A stretch of DNA of 64,000 nt from Candidatus Yanofskybacteria bacterium RIFCSPHIGHO2_01_FULL_41_26 (GTDB lineage Bacteria; Patescibacteria; Paceibacteria; 2-02-FULL-40-12; GWA2-44-9). The notes under the pieces were generated by a model. It was not told the origin of the DNA, did not search any database, and saw only the letters and a list, made by a program, of their open reading frames with translations. The position numbers were made by a program, and so were the translations under genes. Positions 59,687 through 64,000 of the stretch are shown piece by piece (the first letter of the stretch is position 1; each line of letters opens with the position of its first letter). The stretch covers positions 655-64,654 of the forward strand of contig MGJB01000012.1 of NCBI GenBank assembly GCA_001794055.1. The letters are read 5' to 3'.

Positions 59687-60924
59687 GCCACCACTTTCTT
59701 TATTTCAACTTTTCTAACCAAACAAAAACCCACTGCCACAAATACTGCCATGACCACCATAGCAATGCGATAGCGGGTCGCTCCAAAATCAATAAAGATG
59801 TAGGTTATTAATCCCCAAAACAACGGCCCAACCAGAGTCGATGTTCTTTCGGCAAGAGTATAAAAACTAAAACCAAAGTTTAACTTTTCTTTCGGAGTAA
59901 GTGCTGTCATCACGGCCCGACTTACGGTCCAGATGGCTCCAAAAAGAAAACCCATCAAAATAGATAAAACCATGAATACGGTGAAATTGGTATTTAAACC
60001 GAGTATTGGTAGGAATATGACCCAAATACCGATAACAAACAGTATGGATTTTTTAAGGCCGATTTTGTCAGCGATAAAACCAGAAAACAAAGCCCCAAAG
60101 ATTGATGTAAATAATGCACCGCCCAAAAGAATTACTTTTAATTTATCAGAAACACCAAAAACATTTTGAAGATATATGGGAAAATTATTAGAAACAGTTA
60201 TGACTGCGTCATTAAAAAAGAAAAAAGCGAGGAGAAAGAACTTCATGTTCTTATCCAGAATCAATTCCTTAAATCGTCCCCACTGGCTCTTATATTCTTC
60301 CCTTAAATTAATCTTGTGATCAAAACTTTTTTGCTTAGGTAATTTGAAAAATAAAAGCATCGGCAACGCAAGCACAAAAAACAAAATTGTTGCTGGTAGA
60401 AAAGTCTGAGCCCGACCGGCCTCACCCATGAGATATATTGTCCCGCCTGCGAGCGGCAGGGTAATTAATAATCCAACGACTTGCCCAAGATAATTTGCTC
60501 CCAGACCGATACCTGATATTCTTCCCCACTTCTCTCTCGGAGCGATAAGGTGTAAAAGAGGATTATAAAAAACGAATGAAAATTGATATAGATAGTTGGC
60601 AAGAAGGAAAAATAGAACAGCCAAAAATACTTTGTGAGAGAAAAATAAAGTTATAAACGAAACACTCAAAAAACACAAAAAAGATAAGACGGTAATTTTG
60701 TTGAAATAATTTTGTTGTCTCCCTGTTTTATCGGCAATACTTCCCAAAATTGGGGCCGTTAGAAGAAGCAGGGCCGATCCAACCGCAAAAATGATGTTAT
60801 ACCAAAAATCTGCTACGCCCTTATCAACCACCAACCATTGCGAAAAATATAAAAAGAAAACAATTGAAACGATCGAATTAGCAAAATCGTATAGAGTCCA
60901 GAGGAAAATATTTTTCTTATTCAT
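59683..60924 (-). CDS. MFS permease, UMF1/Atg22-like
   Basis: The 413 aa have 12 predicted membrane helices. The N-terminal WTLYDFANSIVSIVFFLYFSQW is the UMF1-family opening, and loop 2-3 has SIADKTGRQQ (the MFS G-x-x-x-D-R-x-G-R variant). The substrate is unknown. ATG start, no strong SD. Confidence 0.87.
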   Translation of the reverse strand: MNKKNIFLWTLYDFANSIVSIVFFLYFSQWLVVDKGVADFWYNIIFAVGSALLLLTAPILGSIADKTGRQQNYFNKITVLSFLCFLSVSFITLFFSHKVFLAVLFFLLANYLYQFSFVFYNPLLHLIAPREKWGRISGIGLGANYLGQVVGLLITLPLAGGTIYLMGEAGRAQTFLPATILFFVLALPMLLFFKLPKQKSFDHKINLREEYKSQWGRFKELILDKNMKFFLLAFFFFNDAVITVSNNFPIYLQNVFGVSDKLKVILLGGALFTSIFGALFSGFIADKIGLKKSILFVIGIWVIFLPILGLNTNFTVFMVLSILMGFLFGAIWTVSRAVMTALTPKEKLNFGFSFYTLAERTSTLVGPLFWGLITYIFIDFGATRYRIAMVVMAVFVAVGFCLVRKVEIKKVVA

Positions 60925-60960
60925 GTTTTAATAAAATTTATGATCAGGTTGATGATTTTT

Positions 60961-61485
60961 TTAAAATTTTTCATTTTCCATTATTTCAACGTTTAAATTT
61001 TGGGCTTCCTTTATTAAAAATTCTTGATTGATTCTGGCTGCTTTGAATTCCTCTAAATTCTCTTGATTTTCTTTCCTGTTTTTAAAAAATTGATCTCTGT
61101 GTTGCTTTTCACTTGAAGTGATTATTAAAATCAACTTCCCATCATTTTTCAATAGATTCGGATCTAAAAATGCTCCTTCCACAACAACCTTGTCACGACC
61201 CTGAATTTCTTTATTCACAGCATCAGACAAAGCTCTCCTTACTGCCTTTAATCCCCTAGCCACATTCTCAGTGTTCAATTTTCCGAACTGGCTAAATGCC
61301 TGATTTGTGCCTAAAAATAAAAACGGCGATTCTTCTTTAGTGGTTAGTCTCCTAAGAGGTTCTTTCAAGGTGTCCGCCTCAAACAAAGGTAGGTTCAAGT
61401 CGTTAGCTATTTTTTGACTTAAATAAGTCTTTCCCGAACCGGGGACTCCATAAATAAAAACTTTTTTATCGGCGAATTTATCCAT
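60961..61485 (-). CDS. P-loop kinase-like ATPase
   Basis: 174 aa from the Met at 61485. Walker A GVPGSGKTYLS (residues 12-22), FEADTLKEPLRRL as a possible lid or acceptor segment, and KVVVEGAFLDP as Walker B-like strand. The shape is that of small nucleotide/tRNA-type kinases (AAA_33/adenylate-kinase-like). The substrate is unknown. Neighbour of a methyltransferase-like gene on the same strand. Confidence 0.7.
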   Translation of the reverse strand: MDKFADKKVFIYGVPGSGKTYLSQKIANDLNLPLFEADTLKEPLRRLTTKEESPFLFLGTNQAFSQFGKLNTENVARGLKAVRRALSDAVNKEIQGRDKVVVEGAFLDPNLLKNDGKLILIITSSEKQHRDQFFKNRKENQENLEEFKAARINQEFLIKEAQNLNVEIMENEKF

Positions 61486-61515
61486 GCTCAATTTAACCAC
61501 CAAAAACTCCCTGTT

Positions 61516-62136
61516 TCATTTTTCTATAACCAATGCCCCTCCTTTAAGTCCTCGTATTGATATCGGAACATCATCAAGATTTATATCCCACCTTAAATCT
61601 TCGAACTTTATATTTTCTTCGGTAAGTTTTTGTTTATAGGTTTCTATCGGCAAGGAAAAATAGCCATCGGCTTGAATTGGGTTTTGAGTAGTTACATCTT
61701 CCAAATCAAATACAAATATTCCGAGACCAGGAGAACGCAGAGCATTATAGGCATTTTTAATAACACCCCACTGTTTATTTGTTTCGATAAATTTAAGGAC
61801 TACATGTCCAAAAGTTATATCAAATGGGGCATTCGGAATTGGAGTAGTAATATCATGCTGAACAACATTTTCTTCCCCTTCAAGATGTTCAATAGAAATA
61901 TCAAAGGTAATTAATTCAACTGGTTTCTGAAATAATTTTTCAAAGATAAGTTTGTGTCTTTTTACAAATCTTTTATCAGCACAGCCGAAAACAGCAACTC
62001 TTACATTTTCAAAGCTGGGCTTATAATTAGTTTCAGACAAAATCTTCTTGAGTTCTAACTCTTTAACAAAAATTCTTCTGTTAGTTTCCTCGTCAGAACG
62101 ATTGATATGTTTTTTGTGATAATCCGTAATTGCCAT
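61516..62136 (-). CDS. class I methyltransferase-like protein
   Basis: 206 aa from the Met at 62136 (MAITDYHKKHINRSDEE). The SAM-site strand is VRVAVFGCADKRFVKRHKLI (weak glycine motif), then ITFDISIEHLEG (acidic ribose-binding end), NVVQHDITTPIP and FDITFGHVVLKFI. A Rossmann methyltransferase is the best reading; the target is unknown. Confidence 0.65.
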   Translation of the reverse strand: MAITDYHKKHINRSDEETNRRIFVKELELKKILSETNYKPSFENVRVAVFGCADKRFVKRHKLIFEKLFQKPVELITFDISIEHLEGEENVVQHDITTPIPNAPFDITFGHVVLKFIETNKQWGVIKNAYNALRSPGLGIFVFDLEDVTTQNPIQADGYFSLPIETYKQKLTEENIKFEDLRWDINLDDVPISIRGLKGGALVIEK

Positions 62137-62170
62137 ATTTTTATTTAACCACCAAAACCTACCCACCACA

Positions 62171-62283
62171 AGCGTGAAACTCTAATCCATTGGAGGGACT
62201 TACGGAGCTCGACGGAGCGAGTACGAGGCAAAATTCCAGCAGGAATTTATGCCGTGCCCGAGAATGGGTTAGGGTTTCACGCT
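62171..62283 (-). ncRNA. structured repeat R3, 3' of rodA
   Basis: Begins 3 nt after the rodA stop. Closing stem AGCGTGAAACTCTAATCC / GGGTTAGGGTTTCACGCT, 16 of 18 paired, wobbles included. Inner hairpin AAATTCC-AGCA-GGAATTT flanked by GGC/GCC. It shares the plan and the AGCA loop of R1 and R2, but its middle (GGAGCTCGACGGAGCGAGTA) is different, so it is a related or parallel family. Confidence 0.65.
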
Positions 62284-62285
62284 CC

Positions 62286-63389
62286 TCACCCATACCTTTT
62301 AATACTCTGCAAAATCCCCAATCCGCTCATGATGGAAATAAGATAACTGCCACCATAGCTCAAGAACGGGAACGGAATTCCTGTCACCGGCATCAGTCCA
62401 ATATTTACAGAGGCACTAATAATAGCGTGGTTAAATATGAATATGGTGATTCCCACAGAAAATATCTTCCCAAAATTGGAAATAACTCCCCTGCCTATGG
62501 CCAGTATCCTATATATGATAAATAAAATTGCGGACATCACCAGACCAACTCCGACAAAACCAAATTGCTCGGCCGTAGCGGCAAAAACAAAATCATTGTG
62601 AGATTCCGGCAAAAATCCAAGAGTTGATTGAGAACCCTTGCCCAAACCATTCCCAAACCAGTAGCCAGAACCAATGGCAATTTTGGACTGAATCAGATTA
62701 TATCCGCTCCCCCTCGGATCATTACCGGGATTTACAAAAGTCAGAAGTCGGTCTTTCTGATAGGGCCTTAAGACAAACATCCAAGAACCGTAAGAAATCA
62801 TTACGGCCAAAACAGCTAAAAGAAAAAGGTGTTTTTTGTTAATTCCGACCGCGACCAAAATGCTTATCCATATCAGAGAAAAAATTATAGCCGAACCCAG
62901 GTCGGGTTGAACTAAAATTATCAAAACAGGAATACCGAAATAAATTCCAGAGATTAATATGTGCTTGAGTTGATTGACATGAACATGCCTCTGGGAAAAA
63001 TATTTAGCCATCAGAACGATAAGCATAAGTTTCGCCAATTCAGCCGGCTCAAAAGTAAATTGCCCAAGAACTATCCAAGCATTTACCCCTCTGACCGAGC
63101 GAGAATAAAACGTCAGAAGCAAAAGAAACACCGAAATAAAGTAAAGTAATAAAACTGGAAAAGAATAATTTTTCAGATAACGGTAATTAAAAAAGGACAA
63201 CAATACCATTACCCCCAACCCTACGGTTACAAAAATTACCTGTTTCGTAAAAAACGATCCAAACCCTTCAATGCCATACATATTAAGAATACTAAACAAA
63301 GAAATAGCCGCTATCGCGGCAAACAAAGGAAGATCGATTTCCTTAAAATAATTACTAATAGAATTTTTGAAACTTTTCCTGGGTGCCAT
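62286..63389 (-). CDS. rodA: RodA/FtsW/SpoVE-family cell-wall glycosyltransferase
   Basis: The 367 aa are a SEDS-family peptidoglycan polymerase with about 10 membrane helices. GRGGNAWIVLG-type loop is seen as VRGVNAWIVLGQFTFEPAELAKL, then DLGSAIIF, and PFLSYGGSYLISIM at the end (the hallmark PFxSYGGSS). Length and the short N-terminus suit RodA rather than FtsW. Its start overlaps the preceding gene by 35 nt. Confidence 0.93.
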   Translation of the reverse strand: MAPRKSFKNSISNYFKEIDLPLFAAIAAISLFSILNMYGIEGFGSFFTKQVIFVTVGLGVMVLLSFFNYRYLKNYSFPVLLLYFISVFLLLLTFYSRSVRGVNAWIVLGQFTFEPAELAKLMLIVLMAKYFSQRHVHVNQLKHILISGIYFGIPVLIILVQPDLGSAIIFSLIWISILVAVGINKKHLFLLAVLAVMISYGSWMFVLRPYQKDRLLTFVNPGNDPRGSGYNLIQSKIAIGSGYWFGNGLGKGSQSTLGFLPESHNDFVFAATAEQFGFVGVGLVMSAILFIIYRILAIGRGVISNFGKIFSVGITIFIFNHAIISASVNIGLMPVTGIPFPFLSYGGSYLISIMSGLGILQSIKRYG

Positions 63390-64000
63390 AGCTTTTTATA
63401 TAGTTTGAATTTTCAAACAAGTTAGTTGACACTTCTATGTCCTGCCTCGCAACATTTCCCGACAGAGCAAACGGCCAAACCACACTAAATCCTCTTTCTG
63501 ATTTGGAAACAAAGGTCCGAATATCTGTCTTATTTACTCCTATAATATTACCTGCATCATCGAATAATATAACCGCTATATCTATTTTGTCAAAATCAAA
63601 ATTGGAATCATTATACAGAACTGCGTTTAATTCCGTACCTGTCTCGCCGGCAGGCAGGCCCTTTTGGATGGGATGGTAGTCCTTCCTTCTTAAAACAAAA
63701 TTTACTGTATTAGCTGGCATATCCAGCTTTTCCCATTGGGCATTTTTAATAACAAGTTGAACATCCTCAACTCCATTAGGAATTTTTAGAGCGGTAAGAA
63801 CTATCCATTTTGTCTGGCCTGGCAATATAAAGGTAGAACCACGGTAGTTAAAAGCATCTATGAAGTACTCTATCCTTGAAGCTCCGAAAGAAGTGTTGGG
63901 GTTATAAAGTTGGGCCACAAAATCATAGTCCCCTTGGCCAACATTGAATAGCCGGCTTGAAATTATATTTATCGGCATTATCGCTAGCGCACATGCTATA
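63355..64000 (-). CDS. membrane-anchored surface protein, N-terminus outside window
   Basis: The frame is open to the window edge: upstream of the Met at 63978 it continues IACALAI, so an N-terminal membrane helix is cut by the boundary. The visible 215 residues are two beta-sandwich-like repeats (YDFVAQLYNPNTSFGASRIE and ELNAVLYNDSNFDFDKIDIAVIL), similar in feel to FxLYD domains. It overlaps the start of rodA by 35 nt. Function unknown; probably extracytoplasmic. Confidence 0.6.
   Translation of the reverse strand, partial: IACALAIMPINIISSRLFNVGQGDYDFVAQLYNPNTSFGASRIEYFIDAFNYRGSTFILPGQTKWIVLTALKIPNGVEDVQLVIKNAQWEKLDMPANTVNFVLRRKDYHPIQKGLPAGETGTELNAVLYNDSNFDFDKIDIAVILFDDAGNIIGVNKTDIRTFVSKSERGFSVVWPFALSGNVARQDIEVSTNLFENSNYIKSYGTQEKFQKFY

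Noticed and set aside
1..64000. CRISPR arrays, prophage modules or rRNA genes
   Set aside because: No regularly spaced direct repeats, capsid/terminase/integrase genes or rRNA sequence were seen. The holin-like gene at 35371 is a common chromosomal family.

Overview
The window reads as a chromosomal segment of a Candidate Phyla Radiation (Patescibacteria) bacterium, most likely Parcubacteria-like. This is inferred from gene content, not from a search. Supporting signs are compact RpoB (about 1051 aa) and RpoC (1193 aa), an rpsF-ssb-rpsR operon with no rplI after it, a short UvrC (452 aa), RNase J, a group I intron inside a tRNA anticodon, many leaderless-type promoters on core genes, and many short palindromes and structured intergenic elements. 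UAA, UGA and UAG all behave as stops.

Layout. 0-7.5 kb: partial tautomerase-like gene, intron-split tRNA-Asn, obg, an HD-GYP protein, a cold-shock protein, a histidine phosphatase, and rpoD-dnaG. 7.5-13.1 kb: an exported-protein block with a GWxTD-type lipoprotein, a coupled secreted protein, a 1055-aa metallopeptidase/TolB-propeller/BamA-barrel protein and a cupredoxin. 13.2-18.6 kb: TylF-like methyltransferase, GIY-YIG protein, a 186-aa orphan gene flanked by 105-bp inverted repeats, tRNA-Ser, rdgB, groEL and groES. 18.6-22 kb: SpoIVB/S55-like exported protein, nucleotidyltransferase-like protein, and a Cys-rich secreted protein with an in-frame amber codon in its signal peptide. 22-30.1 kb: a cluster in the order moxR-DUF58-mxaA-like-mxaC-like-mxaK-like-mxaL-like, divergent from a secreted PQQ-dehydrogenase-type propeller. 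This is the mxaRSACKL order of methylotrophs. 30.2-32.5 kb: trypsin-like lipoprotein and uvrC.

32.5-35.1 kb is a complete diversity-generating retroelement (DGR): reverse transcriptase, Avd-like accessory protein (inverted, with a C9 tract breaking its frame), a template repeat (TR) and a target gene with a C-terminal variable repeat (VR). TR and VR differ at 24 sites, all of them adenines of the TR. A second target gene lies at 41.5-42.2 kb with a related but diverged VR and no TR of its own in the window.

35.3-45 kb carries membrane and core genes (holin-like, secG, peptide-binding protein, tRNA-Leu, RNase J, trpS, ychF, rpsF-ssb-rpsR). 45-50 kb holds a long structured transcript with tiny ORFs, recA and ftsK. 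Two copies of a roughly 105-nt structured repeat follow the stops of recA and ftsK, and a relative follows the stop of rodA. 50-64 kb: PP2C phosphatase, a small membrane protein, a frameshifted DM13 protein, a Gmad2/GerMN protein, rpoC, rpoB, an MFS permease, a P-loop kinase-like protein, a methyltransferase-like protein, rodA, and a membrane-anchored protein cut by the window edge.

The most unusual parts are the mxa-like cluster with its PQQ-type propeller, the DGR with inverted frame-broken avd and a second orphan target, and the covarying structured repeats placed just after stop codons.
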